Shown one piece after another: positions 7,934 through 16,699 of a DNA stretch of 33,124 bases. Position numbers and translations under genes: made by a program. The notes under the pieces are model-generated. The model did no database searches, was not told the DNA's origin, and saw only the letters and a program-made list of their open reading frames with translations. Origin of the DNA: Bacillus sp. HNG (GTDB taxonomy: Bacteria > Bacillota > Bacilli > Bacillales > Bacillaceae_L); assembly GCF_003400205.1 (NCBI RefSeq), contig NZ_QUQV01000028.1:1-33124 (forward strand), in the 5' to 3' direction. Position 1 is the first letter of the stretch. Every line of letters begins with the position of its first letter.

Positions 7934-7979
7934 AAAAAAAGGGGCAAGTAAGCCCCGTGCTTTCTTGTTCCCTTTTTTA
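7934..7979 (+). promoter_or_regulatory. Terminator-like hairpin between ribozyme and glmS RBS
   Basis: Seven A, GGGG and CAAG (7934-7948) face CTTG, CCC and six T (7964-7978), with an internal GGGGC/GCCCC alternative hairpin at 7941-7955. The outer pairing looks like an intrinsic terminator placed only about 6 bases before the GGGAGGAAAC ribosome binding site. It could reduce read-through or shield the start region. The two hairpins share the GGGG strand and exclude each other. Confidence 0.5.
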
Positions 7980-7996
7980 GGGAGGAAACTTAATTT

Positions 7997-9799
7997 ATGT
8001 GCGGAATTGTAGGTTTTATTGGACAGAAAGACTCTAAGGAAATTTTGTTAAAGGGACTAGAAAAGCTCGAGTATCGTGGATATGATTCAGCTGGAATTGC
8101 AGTGATGAATGATGAAGGTGTTCATGTTTTTAAAGAAAAAGGTCGTATTGCAACGCTTCGTGAGGCAGTAGATCAAAGTTTATTTGCTACGGCAGGGATT
8201 GGGCACACACGTTGGGCAACACATGGAGTGCCAAGTAAAATCAATGCACACCCACATCAAGCATCTTCTGGACGGTTCACTCTTGTTCATAATGGTGTAA
8301 TTGAAAATTACACACAGCTTAAGGATGAGTATTTACAAAACGTGGAGTTAAAAAGTGATACGGATACAGAGGTAGTTGTTCAAGTACTTGAGCAATTTGT
8401 AGATCAGGGACTTGAAGTTGAAGAGGCATTTCGTAAGACGTTGAGCCTTCTAAAGGGATCCTATGCAATTGCAATGCTTGATGAGCAAAACAACGAAACG
8501 ATCTATGTTGCGAAAAACAAAAGTCCACTTCTTGTTGGACTTGGAGACAATTTTAATGTTGTAGCAAGTGATGCAATGGCAATGCTTCAGGTAACCGATC
8601 AATATATCGAGTTAATGGATAAAGAAATCGTCATTGTTAAAGAAGAGTCTGTCACAATCAAAAATTTAGCGGGTGAAGCAATCAACCGTGACCCATATAC
8701 AGCAGAGCTAGATGCAAGTGATATTGAAAAGGGAACCTACCCACACTATATGTTGAAGGAAATTGACGAACAGCCTTTGGTAATGAGAAAGATTGTTCAA
8801 GAATATCAAAACGATAATGGTACATTGTCAATTGATCCTTGTATTGTCGAAGCAATGAAGGAAGCAGACCGTGTCTACATCATTGCTGCAGGAACTAGTT
8901 ATCATGCAGGTCTTGTTGGGAAGCAATTCATTGAAAAAATGGCGCACATTCCAGTAGAGGTTCACATTTCTAGCGAATTCTCTTACAATATGCCACTACT
9001 ATCTGAGAAACCATTATTCATCTTTATTTCACAAAGTGGAGAAACTGCGGACAGCCGCGCGGTTTTAGTACATGTCAAAGAAATGGGCCACAAATCCATT
9101 ACGATTACTAATGTCCCAGGTTCAACATTGTCTCGTGAAGCTGATTACACTTTGCTATTACATGCAGGTCCTGAAATTGCAGTGGCATCAACAAAGGCAT
9201 ACACTGCCCAGTTAGCCGTACTTGCAATCCTAGCCTACGTAACAGCAGATTCAAAGGGAATAATGGTGGGGATGGACCTAGCCAAAGAGCTCGGTATTAT
9301 CGCAAACAGCATGGAGGCTCTTTGTGATGACAAAGAAGTAATGGAAGCAATCGCGTGGGAGTATTTCACAACAACTCGTAACTGCTTCTTCATCGGTCGT
9401 GCGATGGACTTCTTTGTTGGTTTAGAAGGCGCCTTAAAGCTAAAAGAAATCTCCTATATCCAAGCAGAAGGTTTTGCTGGAGGAGAATTAAAGCACGGAA
9501 CAATTGCCTTAATCGAAGATGGAACACCGGTTATCGCTCTAGCTACACAGGAGCATGTGAACCTAAGCATTCGTGGGAATGTCAAAGAGGTCGTTGCACG
9601 TGGTGCACATCCTTGTATCATTTCAATGAAGGGTTTAGAAACTGACGAAGACCGTTATGTGCTCCCGGCTGTTAATGATATGTTAACACCATTAATCTCG
9701 GTTATTCCATTACAGCTTATCTCCTATTATGCAGCACTTCATCGTGACTGTGACGTAGATAAACCACGGAATTTAGCAAAGAGCGTAACGGTGGAATAA
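7997..9799 (+). CDS. glmS: Glutamine-fructose-6-phosphate aminotransferase
   Basis: The 600-aa enzyme makes glucosamine-6-phosphate from fructose-6-phosphate and glutamine, the entry step of amino-sugar synthesis. It starts MCGIVGFIG, with Cys2 as the glutaminase nucleophile exposed after loss of Met1. The N-terminal class II amidotransferase half (residues 1 to about 230) has [16 protein letters not shown] and the SDTDTEV stretch. Two SIS domains follow (about 280-420 and 450-590), with SQSGETADS and ASTKAYTAQ, and the C-terminus KSVTVE is standard. GGGAGG lies 10 bases upstream of the ATG. It is controlled by the ribozyme in its leader and ends at the terminator at 9893. Confidence 0.98.
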   Translation: MCGIVGFIGQKDSKEILLKGLEKLEYRGYDSAGIAVMNDEGVHVFKEKGRIATLREAVDQSLFATAGIGHTRWATHGVPSKINAHPHQASSGRFTLVHNGVIENYTQLKDEYLQNVELKSDTDTEVVVQVLEQFVDQGLEVEEAFRKTLSLLKGSYAIAMLDEQNNETIYVAKNKSPLLVGLGDNFNVVASDAMAMLQVTDQYIELMDKEIVIVKEESVTIKNLAGEAINRDPYTAELDASDIEKGTYPHYMLKEIDEQPLVMRKIVQEYQNDNGTLSIDPCIVEAMKEADRVYIIAAGTSYHAGLVGKQFIEKMAHIPVEVHISSEFSYNMPLLSEKPLFIFISQSGETADSRAVLVHVKEMGHKSITITNVPGSTLSREADYTLLLHAGPEIAVASTKAYTAQLAVLAILAYVTADSKGIMVGMDLAKELGIIANSMEALCDDKEVMEAIAWEYFTTTRNCFFIGRAMDFFVGLEGALKLKEISYIQAEGFAGGELKHGTIALIEDGTPVIALATQEHVNLSIRGNVKEVVARGAHPCIISMKGLETDEDRYVLPAVNDMLTPLISVIPLQLISYYAALHRDCDVDKPRNLAKSVTVE

Positions 9800-9832
9800 G
9801 AATAAATATAAATTAAAGACTGGTGTCCCTAT

Positions 9833-9891
9833 ATAAAATTAAGGTTCCTTAAATAAAATAAGCGTTCCTTAAAGAAAATTAATGTTCCTAA
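9833..9891 (+). repeat. Three 19-20-nt tandem repeats after glmS
   Basis: Three direct repeats of the form ATAAAATtAaGGTTCCTTAA lie head to tail at 9833-9852, 9853-9872 and 9873-9891, the last one base shorter. They fill the space between the glmS stop and its terminator and contain no open frame with a start signal. Confidence 0.8.
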
Positions 9892-9892
9892 T

Positions 9893-9938
9893 CCGAAGGT
9901 TTTTCCGGTACGTTTCCCGGCAGACCTTCGGTTTTTTT
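9893..9938 (+). terminator. Terminator of glmS
   Basis: A perfect CCGAAGGT/ACCTTCGG stem enclosing an inner CCGG/CCGG pairing is followed by seven T. It is the last core-genome element before the accessory region. Confidence 0.92.
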
Positions 9939-9939
9939 A

Positions 9940-10400
9940 TGTGAATTTCGGAGGGGTTCCAATCGTAATCTAATCCCATTTTCAATCAAAATTCAATCCC
10001 AATCCAATCGTTTTTTTCTTCTCTGCATTCCTCCAATCCTTTGATATGTATGGGTTCAGTCCATCTCCAGTTCTTTTTCAGTTGGTTTCCCTACGGTATA
10101 AACTCGGTATCCTTTCCAGTGTTTTTCCTCCCGTTTTAGGATCAAATGGTCCCTCAACATCTACTCCGTATTCGTCTATTCTGGAACGTAATTTTTTTAT
10201 CAAAATCATTGCAAAATCGGTACAATTTTGGGCAAAAAACGGGAAAAAGGCGGGAACGTAATTTTTTTATAAGGAAAAATGGGAGGGGAAGTAAAAGGGG
10301 CGTGAGCCCTTGTGAGAGAAGGGGTTGAGGAGAGTGAGAAGGAGGAGGGGTGTTGGAACGTAATTATTCGATGGGGACATAGTAGACGTGCGAGGGTTAG
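9940..10400. repeat. Noncoding repeat family, divergent copy 1
   Basis: The stretch has TTCAATC-rich linker sequence (CAATCCCAATCCAATCG), then a pyrimidine-rich part, then from about 10240 a purine-rich part (GGGGTTGAGGAGAGTGAG) that matches the right ends of copies 6 and 7 (GGGTTTGAGGGGAGTGAG). It lacks a recognisable CTTCCCCATGCT hairpin. A short unit GGAACGTAATTTTTTTAT occurs at 10183 and 10253, and as GGAACGTAATTATTCG at 10354. I see no gene in it; the open frames there have no ribosome binding site and low-complexity products. Confidence 0.6.
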
Positions 10401-10476
10401 GGATAAAGGTTAGAAAGGGAATTTAGTATAATAAATAGAGAAATAGGATAGGAAGATAAATAGGATGTGATTAAGG

Positions 10477-11301
10477 ATGCTTTCTCTTGAAGAGTACATT
10501 TCAAAAAGAAAAAAGGAAGATCGAATTAATGAATTCGATATTGAGTCAAAGGCTCAAAACATGCAAACGTGCATGAACTATATATTTGAATATTTCAATC
10601 AATACCTCGATGAATCAAAAATGGATGAAAAAACAGTGTTAAACGAAGAACGACTTGAAAAGTATAAAAATTCCCTTCGGCATTATGAATCTGATATTCA
10701 GGAATGGTTAGTCGGAATTTATGATGATTATGACAAGCAATTGAATCGTTCCATTATTAGTTACCTTAAAAAAGATGATTTATTTTATCTATACAACACT
10801 GATCAAGAGTTTCGCAGTGCTTCATATGATTGTTATGCACAACTCATAAAGAAAAATCATTTTTTGAAAGAGCAGACGGAAATGCTTTTCCTTTTTATCA
10901 AAGACCATCATCGAATTCAAAGTAATCCAAGAATGGATTTCGAAAATATCTATATCTCAGAGGAAGTAGAAGAGTGGATTAAAAAGACGTGGGACAAATA
11001 CCAAGTGAATTTGCTTACTTTTGCTTCAGATTATGTGTCTCGTTTTTTTGATAGCGAGGAAACTTGGGATGTAAAGCATAGAATCAGAAGTAAGGATAGT
11101 TGGCGGAAATATGAGTACGACTATAAGCAAAAAAGTAATTTATTCAATATTAATTCATTGCATAGAAGAATATCCCAAAAACCATTTATCAGAGGAAAAA
11201 AACAATTTCTTGAAATAATATTAATGTATTGTTGGCTTCATGACATTGAGGGTGATGAAGACTACTGGCATGTATATATTAATAAGGTCTTACCTTCGTA
11301 G
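10477..11301 (+). CDS. Hypothetical protein, 274 aa
   Basis: I do not recognise this protein. It is highly charged, rich in Lys, Glu, Asp, Tyr and aromatic residues, and appears mostly helical. There is no signal peptide, no membrane segment and no visible nucleotide-binding or nuclease motif. Charged and aromatic clusters such as KDSWRKYEYDYKQK and the C-terminal YCWLHDIEGDEDYWHVY stand out. The ATG at 10477 has only a weak GATTAAGG ribosome binding site. It stands alone, flanked on both sides by copies of the noncoding repeat family, so it may be cargo exchanged as a unit. Its defence-type neighbours suggest, but do not show, a related role. Confidence 0.75.
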   Translation: MLSLEEYISKRKKEDRINEFDIESKAQNMQTCMNYIFEYFNQYLDESKMDEKTVLNEERLEKYKNSLRHYESDIQEWLVGIYDDYDKQLNRSIISYLKKDDLFYLYNTDQEFRSASYDCYAQLIKKNHFLKEQTEMLFLFIKDHHRIQSNPRMDFENIYISEEVEEWIKKTWDKYQVNLLTFASDYVSRFFDSEETWDVKHRIRSKDSWRKYEYDYKQKSNLFNINSLHRRISQKPFIRGKKQFLEIILMYCWLHDIEGDEDYWHVYINKVLPS

Positions 11302-11334
11302 CGGGGAAAAAGTAAGTCTGTATTATGGGTGTCT

Positions 11335-11500
11335 CCCTGCTAAATCCTCTTCCCTATGCTAAAAGTCAGTAGACACTGCTAAGTAGTGTGTTTCCAAACA
11401 GCAAAGGGAACGGGACGTGAAGCGGGTAGTCTTATAGGCAGGATCTAATATTGATCCAGTCCTTTTATTTACTCAATATATTCGCATTCCTTGTCTTTTT
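11335..11500. repeat. Noncoding repeat family, copy 2 with terminator-like hairpin
   Basis: It has the hairpin segment TTCCCTATGCTAAAAGTC with paired arms 11350-11355/11405-11410 (TTCCCT/AGGGAA) and 11358-11360/11400-11402, and an inner CACTGC/GTAGTG stem at 11374-11388. It is followed by a GGATC/GATCC hairpin with CCTTTTATTT at 11441-11470 that may terminate the gene at 10477. The right-hand purine arm is absent. Confidence 0.75.
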
Positions 11501-11527
11501 TATTGGACAAAAAGATTTTTTGTAATC

Positions 11528-11968
11528 TTAATACACCACACCAAAATGATCACTGGCACAACCATGGCAGGTATCTTTATCAAACCGATGTTCAACCGCA
11601 ACTTTTTCGCCGCAGAATTGGCACTTTCGATATTGTCTTTTTCTAGTATTAATTGTTTTCATTAGTAACTCAAGAATTATCTCTTGCTGTTTCTCTTTAT
11701 TTAATGACTGCAAGGTCTCCCATGGTAAAGAATGCTTTTTATAAACTCCAGGTATTGGAGAGGGCATATAGCCATCCCATTGCGTGGCCTCATAACCAAA
11801 TTCTAATCCGTCATTCGTTGTCCGTAAATATACCTCTGGTTCATCTGCGAATCCCTCTAACTTAAAATAAAATGGATAGTCCATTAATACTTTCTCTTTT
11901 TGGTCTAATGGATATTTTTCATATAGTGAGTTAATCCATTCAAGTGCTTTCGTCTTCAGTGGTTTCAT
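11528..11968 (-). CDS. Hypothetical zinc-ribbon protein, 146 aa
   Basis: The only gene on the minus strand in the window. The first 105 residues have a patterned sequence (YPFYFKLEGF, EVYLRTTNDGLEFGYEATQWDGYMP) that I cannot place in a family. The C-terminus is a compact zinc ribbon with C116-x2-C119 and C134-x2-C137 (CQFCGE, CHGCAS). The ATG has AGAGGG about 11 bases upstream on its strand. It lies between repeat copies 2 and 3 and points toward copy 2. The opposite orientation from all neighbours marks it as a separate insertion. A role in nucleic-acid binding is possible from the ribbon alone. Confidence 0.75.
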   Translation of the reverse strand: MKPLKTKALEWINSLYEKYPLDQKEKVLMDYPFYFKLEGFADEPEVYLRTTNDGLEFGYEATQWDGYMPSPIPGVYKKHSLPWETLQSLNKEKQQEIILELLMKTINTRKRQYRKCQFCGEKVAVEHRFDKDTCHGCASDHFGVVY

Positions 11969-12059
11969 ATAGGTCGACCCTCTTTAATTGAAACATAATA
12001 TATTTTAATTATAGCATCTATATACAAGCATTATAGGTGTTTTCCTTATTAAGTCACAC

Positions 12060-12345
12060 TTTTCTTCTTACTGTAAAATGTCGATAACTATTTACAATAG
12101 TTGGTTTTCATACAGTAAGAGAATCAGGGAAGAGTAGAAGGAAACTATTAAGTGTTTAATCTTTCAATCAAACGTTTATTTCAAACAAAATCAAGGATCC
12201 AATGTAGGTTCAGTTATTCTTCTTGAGTAGTATTTCACCTTTCACCAATCTCTTGTCCAATAGGTGTTTCGATTTTCTATTCTCTATCTCTTACTTCTTT
12301 AATGTTGTATTCCTCGCTGTAAAAATCTGTAAGATTTCAGTTCTT
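12060..12345. repeat. Noncoding repeat family, copy 3
   Basis: It contains the paired outer arms CTTACTGT 12067-12074 and ACAGTAAG 12112-12119 around an inner AACTATT/AATAGTT hairpin (12086-12102). Then come a TTTCAATCAAACG linker, a degenerate GGATCCAATGTAGGTTC segment (about 12195), the box CTCTTGTCCAATAGGTG (about 12250), and a late AAATCT-GTA-AGATTT hairpin (12323-12337). The outer arms differ in sequence from other copies but still pair, which argues for selection on structure. Nothing else is seen in 11969-12400. Confidence 0.75.
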
Positions 12346-12431
12346 TTCAATAGAATCCTTCCGCTTTACCTTATTTATTTTATAATGAAGATAGAGAAAA
12401 TTATCCATTGTTGGAAGGGGGAAAAAAGACG

Positions 12432-13913
12432 TTGTTACGATGTATTACAGTTGATAAAGAAACGCTTATTGCCTCAAATTGTGATAAAGAAAATACTAAG
12501 AGGCTATCTCAGGAAAAACAACTTTTGTGCCCGAATTGTCAAAGTACAGTAATATTTAAGCCAGGGAAAATAAAGAGGTCACATTTCGCCCATTACGAAT
12601 CTGAATGTGTGGTCACGAATTATGAACCAGAAACTGCCTCCCATTTACAAGGGAAACAAGTTTTATATGACTGGTTAAATAAGAAATTTCCGGCTGCGGA
12701 TGTTGAATATGAGGTATATATACCTGAAACAAATCAAATCGCTGATATTTTTGTGGAACATACAGATGAAGGTATGGAAGGCATTCGTTGGGCATTTGAG
12801 TTCCAGCACAGTCCTTTATCCTCTGTAGAATGGGAAACAAGACATAATCATTATAAATCCGCAGGGATTCAGGATTTTTGGGTTTTGGATAAGGATAAAT
12901 ATGTGAAATTCTCCAAGGCACGAGATATAACAGATGCCCGTAACAGAAACGACTTGGAAAAGAAAATATTTAATGAAATAGGACTATGTTATTTTTTGGA
13001 TTTAGAGACAACTGAGCTCACAATTGATTTTAAATTCACTACGTCATGGCATACCACGATTGTTAAAGGTGTTCGACGTCGAAATGAATATACTTACCAT
13101 AGCCCTATTCATCACTCAACCCATATGGATAAGGTTCAGGTTAGAATGAATGATGAATTCCAGCATGGAGTTTTGGTTTATCCGGAAATCGAGAAACAAA
13201 TGGAAGAAAAATTATCATGGATTCTTGCCAAACTTCGAGGGGAACGTTCACGGAAAGAGAAACAAGAATTACAGGATCGGGCTAAAGAAAAGATGAAATT
13301 CGCAAAGGAAAAATACGGAAAAGAAAAGACGGAGGTAATTTGGCGGTTCATGGAACTTAACATTGAAGAACTGTCTGATTACGAGCTGGATTTATCTGAA
13401 GAGGAAAACATTAAAGAATTGACCAACGATGTACTTCAATTATCTGAAGAGGAATTCTTTATAAAGTATGAAACTCTTTTTGAAAAACTTCAGCGGAATT
13501 TAGGGGAATTTATAGCATTAAAAGATAGTAAAGACTTGGTTAAACGGTTAATTAAAAACGTTACTTATGAGACACAAATCTTTTCTATGTCTTTCCTAAG
13601 TGACCAAGGAAACAGTTCCTTAGAGGACTATTTAAAAGGCATCCACAAGGAGAAAATTGATGTGGTCACCTATGTATATACAACATATAGTAGTGAATTA
13701 GAAAAGCTGGCCAGTATGAATTTTAGGGCAATAAAAAGGGATTTAGATAAAATTATACCTATTATTACCCCGTGGGAAAGTAAACCCACTATAGTTGATT
13801 TTGCAATTGGGTATAAGCGTCTTGAATCACGAGAGGCAGCAGATGAACATATCAAACAAGTCAAGGAGAAGATTATTGACTACAATCCGTTTGCTGATAT
13901 GGATGATTGGTAA
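12432..13913 (+). CDS. CoiA-like competence/nuclease family protein
   Basis: The 493-aa protein resembles CoiA (COG4469). An N-terminal zinc finger has C33-x2-C36 and a KRSHFAHYE segment with H51 and H54. A restriction-like nuclease region follows with ADIFVE and WAFEFQHSPLSSVEW, giving the acidic and Glu-Gln residues expected for such a fold. The second half is long, charged and helical (about residues 255-493), longer than in classical CoiA. Classical CoiA acts in competence for DNA uptake, but similar stand-alone genes occur in variable genome islands. The start is taken as TTG 12432, ten bases after GGAAGGGGG; a TTG at 12408 lies upstream of that site and is unlikely. It is monocistronic and lies between repeat copies 3 and 4. 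Confidence 0.8.
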   Translation: MLRCITVDKETLIASNCDKENTKRLSQEKQLLCPNCQSTVIFKPGKIKRSHFAHYESECVVTNYEPETASHLQGKQVLYDWLNKKFPAADVEYEVYIPETNQIADIFVEHTDEGMEGIRWAFEFQHSPLSSVEWETRHNHYKSAGIQDFWVLDKDKYVKFSKARDITDARNRNDLEKKIFNEIGLCYFLDLETTELTIDFKFTTSWHTTIVKGVRRRNEYTYHSPIHHSTHMDKVQVRMNDEFQHGVLVYPEIEKQMEEKLSWILAKLRGERSRKEKQELQDRAKEKMKFAKEKYGKEKTEVIWRFMELNIEELSDYELDLSEEENIKELTNDVLQLSEEEFFIKYETLFEKLQRNLGEFIALKDSKDLVKRLIKNVTYETQIFSMSFLSDQGNSSLEDYLKGIHKEKIDVVTYVYTTYSSELEKLASMNFRAIKRDLDKIIPIITPWESKPTIVDFAIGYKRLESREAADEHIKQVKEKIIDYNPFADMDDW

Positions 13914-14009
13914 AATACGGAGGTGTTTAATTGTTCCGATTGCATTTAAAAAGTCAGTTCCTGCTGTTGAAAATTTTGACATGACATGAAAAGAACAATA
14001 TGTAATCAA

Positions 14010-14180
14010 TTAAATTTTCAATCGAGAAATGAATTTTAATCCAGGCCGGAACAATAGTGGTCCAACCTTTTTCAATTTTTTCAATCCCTTGTCCAATAAT
14101 GGTATCAATCTCTATTCAGTATGTTTCCTACTTTAATGCGATTCTAAGTCACTACAATTCTAGTCTTTTTCAACTATTGA
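14010..14180. repeat. Noncoding repeat family, partial copy 4
   Basis: This short copy has the linker TTTTCAATCGAG, the degenerate terminator-like segment GGAACAATAGTGGTCCAACC before TTTTTC (about 14047-14070), and the box TCAATCCCTTGTCCAATAATGG (14084-14105), which nearly matches copy 6. The first hairpin and the right arm are missing. Confidence 0.7.
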
Positions 14181-14202
14181 TTTTATGGAAGTTTAGATAA
14201 GG

Positions 14203-14234
14203 AGTATCCCTGGAAATTTCGGGATACTTTTTTG
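14203..14234 (+). terminator. Intrinsic terminator upstream of the ATPase operon
   Basis: A perfect AGTATCCC/GGGATACT stem with a 10-base loop is followed by TTTTT. It isolates the ATPase operon from read-through from the CoiA-like gene. Confidence 0.88.
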
Positions 14235-14290
14235 TTTGTAACCAAAATGTCGAATAAGGAAATAAAATGTTGGAATATTTAGTATTTTAG

Positions 14291-14319
14291 TTATACTTGT
14301 AAAACATTTCCTGTAAAAT
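14291..14319 (+). promoter_or_regulatory. Putative promoter of the ATPase/PLD operon
   Basis: TTATAC and TAAAAT are 17 bases apart, about 60 bases before the start codon. A TTGACA at 14325-14330 is a better -35 box but has no acceptable -10 at 16-18 bases, so the first pair is preferred. Confidence 0.4.
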
Positions 14320-14376
14320 AGAAGTTGACATTAGGCAAAATATATTAGAACTAAAATAGTTAGGAGGGGTAATAGA

Positions 14377-16641
14377 ATGATAGGAAAGATTAGGATTAAG
14401 GAAGTTGCATCGTATGATTCTACAGGAATTGAGGTGAATTTGGGTAAGATTAATTACATTTATGGAAGTAATGGTACAGGAAAGACTACTATTTCAGAAC
14501 TGTTAAGAAATAGAGGAAGAGAAAAGTTTTCCTCTTGCAGTATTGAATGGAAACCAGGCGTTTCTGACTTTGACATGTTTGTTTATAATAGAAATTTTGT
14601 CCAGGAAAATTTCAATGTACGTAATGATATAAAGGGTATTTTCACTTTAGGAAAAGAATCAACTGAGATTTTAGCTTTAATTGATCAAAAAAAGCAGGAT
14701 GCTGAAAAACATCAAGAACGGATTGGCAAATTAAAAGAGAACATTGAGCAAAAAGCAGGTGAAGTAGAAAACTTACATGCAAAATTTATAAATGAATGCT
14801 GGGATTTAAAGCAAAAATATGATGAAGTTTTTGAAGATGCCTTTACTGGTGTACGTAATAATAAAAAGAAATTTATGGAAAGATGTTTAGATGAAGCAAC
14901 TAATAACAATAATGACATACATACCTACGATGATTTAATTAAGAGAGTGGAATCTGTCTTTAAAAATTCCCGTGAAAAGGTTGAGACGATTCCGAAGATA
15001 TACTACGAAAGTTCAGTAGAGCAACAATCTATATTTCAAACAAGAATTATAGGTAAGAAAGATATTGATATTGCTAGACTAATAACTCAGCTAAATATCA
15101 GTGATTGGGTACAACAAGGGCATAAACATATAGGGGACAAAGATAGTATATGTCCATTTTGCCAACAAGAACTACCTGTCGATTTTAAGGAGAAAATGGA
15201 TGAGTATTTTGATGAAACATACACTGAACAAATACAAATTCTCAGCTCTGCCATAGAAAAATATAAAAAAGAAACAAGTAGCTTTCTTGAACGGTACCGA
15301 TTTCTTATTGCTGAAGACATTCCTTTTATTAATAAAGAAAAAGTAGCTTCCCAATTTGAAATAATGAATTCAACCTATAAGGAAAATATTCAATTACTAG
15401 AAAAGAAGGGCAATGAACCAAGTAGAAGTGTTGAGTTAAGCTCAATAATAAGTTGTGTTGAGGAAATAAAGTCAGAGGTTGCACAGGCAAATTCTCAAAT
15501 ATCAGAATTAAATAGGGTAATTGATAATATCAAAGTAGAAAAAACGAGTTTAGTAAAAGATATATGGCGATTTATCGTGGAAGAAAACAAAAGTAATAAT
15601 GATTATTACATAAGTAATTTAAGAAAACAGAATAGTGCTATTGATGGAATGGAAAAGGGTATTGTACAACAAGGGGGATACAAAAAGGCATTAGAAGACG
15701 AAGCCATCGAGCTTCAAAATCAGCTTACAAGTATTTTACCTTCTATCAATGAAATTAATTTACTTCTTAAATCATTTGGGTTCACAAATTTCCAGTTAGC
15801 AGAGTCTGATGAACAGGGGAATTACAAGATTGTAAGGGAAAATGGTGAAGATGCAAACGAAACTTTAAGTGAAGGAGAGAAGACCTTTATTACCTTCCTG
15901 TATTTCTATCAGCTTATTAATGGTAGTAATGATCAGGACAAAGTAAATACAGCAAGGGTAGTTGCGATTGATGACCCGATTTCTAGCCTAGATAGCAATA
16001 TACTATTTATGGTAAGCAATCTGATAAATAATCTAAAGAAAAAGGTAAGAAGTAATGACCCGAACTTTAAACAATTGATTATTTTGACTCATAATGTATA
16101 TTTTCATAAGGAAATTTCATTTAATAAAGATCATGGTAGTAAGATGTTAAATGATGAAACCTTTTGGATTTTAAGAAAGACAGACAATACATCTCAAATA
16201 ACTAAGTATGAAGAAAATCCTATTAAAAATTCATATGAGCTTCTTTGGAAAGAATTAAAGGAAAATCCAAATTCAATAACAACACCAAACATCATGAGAA
16301 GAATCCTGGAGAATTACTTTAAATTCTTCGGTAACATTGATGTTAATAAAATTATTGAAGAATTTCCTGATGAAGATAAGGTTGTTTGCAATTCTTTACT
16401 ATCCTGGGCCAACGATGGCTCACATCATGTGAACGATGATTTATATGTAGATAGTAACCAAGAGCAAAATACAATCTATTTTGAAGTATTTAAAAAGATT
16501 TTTATAATTTCTAATCATGAGGCTCATTTCAACATGATGATGGGTAACATTGAAAGTGAAGTGGAGGAGAACGTTGCTATTGACGAGGCTAAAAAGGAAA
16601 TAAAAGAGGCTTTGGCCCAAGCTGCAGCTAGTCAGGAATAG
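14377..16641 (+). CDS. RloC/PrrC-type AAA_13 ATPase
   Basis: The 754-aa protein has an SMC/ABC-like ATPase split by a coiled coil. It shows Walker A GSNGTGKTT (30-38), the family block FVYNRNFVQENF (68-79), long coiled coils (about 95-205 and 280-450) around a zinc-hook-like C259-P-F-C262, an ABC signature LSEGE (497-501), Walker B VVAIDD (528-533) and an H-loop TH (571-572). The C-terminal 120 residues carry RRILE (641-645) and NDGSHH (679-684), which resemble the Arg-Glu-His anticodon-nuclease set of PrrC and RloC; the Glu-to-His spacing is larger than in PrrC, so nuclease activity is uncertain. RloC and PrrC cut tRNA after phage infection. The ATG has AGGAGGGG eight bases upstream. It is the first gene of three; the others follow after 58 and 60 bases. 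Confidence 0.88.
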   Translation: MIGKIRIKEVASYDSTGIEVNLGKINYIYGSNGTGKTTISELLRNRGREKFSSCSIEWKPGVSDFDMFVYNRNFVQENFNVRNDIKGIFTLGKESTEILALIDQKKQDAEKHQERIGKLKENIEQKAGEVENLHAKFINECWDLKQKYDEVFEDAFTGVRNNKKKFMERCLDEATNNNNDIHTYDDLIKRVESVFKNSREKVETIPKIYYESSVEQQSIFQTRIIGKKDIDIARLITQLNISDWVQQGHKHIGDKDSICPFCQQELPVDFKEKMDEYFDETYTEQIQILSSAIEKYKKETSSFLERYRFLIAEDIPFINKEKVASQFEIMNSTYKENIQLLEKKGNEPSRSVELSSIISCVEEIKSEVAQANSQISELNRVIDNIKVEKTSLVKDIWRFIVEENKSNNDYYISNLRKQNSAIDGMEKGIVQQGGYKKALEDEAIELQNQLTSILPSINEINLLLKSFGFTNFQLAESDEQGNYKIVRENGEDANETLSEGEKTFITFLYFYQLINGSNDQDKVNTARVVAIDDPISSLDSNILFMVSNLINNLKKKVRSNDPNFKQLIILTHNVYFHKEISFNKDHGSKMLNDETFWILRKTDNTSQITKYEENPIKNSYELLWKELKENPNSITTPNIMRRILENYFKFFGNIDVNKIIEEFPDEDKVVCNSLLSWANDGSHHVNDDLYVDSNQEQNTIYFEVFKKIFIISNHEAHFNMMMGNIESEVEENVAIDEAKKEIKEALAQAAASQE

Positions 16642-16699
16642 AAAGGTTGATAGACTTTATACTTATTAAGTAGATAAAAGAAAAAGGTGGCTAAAACAG

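Noticed and set aside
10046-10328. Two short overlapping frames
   Set aside because: They lie in repeat copy 1, have no ribosome binding site, and give low-complexity peptides with no matching frame in copies 6 and 7.
12223-12552. Frame of 109 codons ending inside the CoiA-like gene
   Set aside because: It reads repeat copy 3 and then the wrong frame of the nuclease gene; the frame starting at 12432 has the conserved domains.
14325-14330. TTGACA as -35 of the ATPase operon
   Set aside because: It is a perfect hexamer, but the bases 16-18 downstream do not form a -10 box; TTATAC/TAAAAT just upstream is a better pair.
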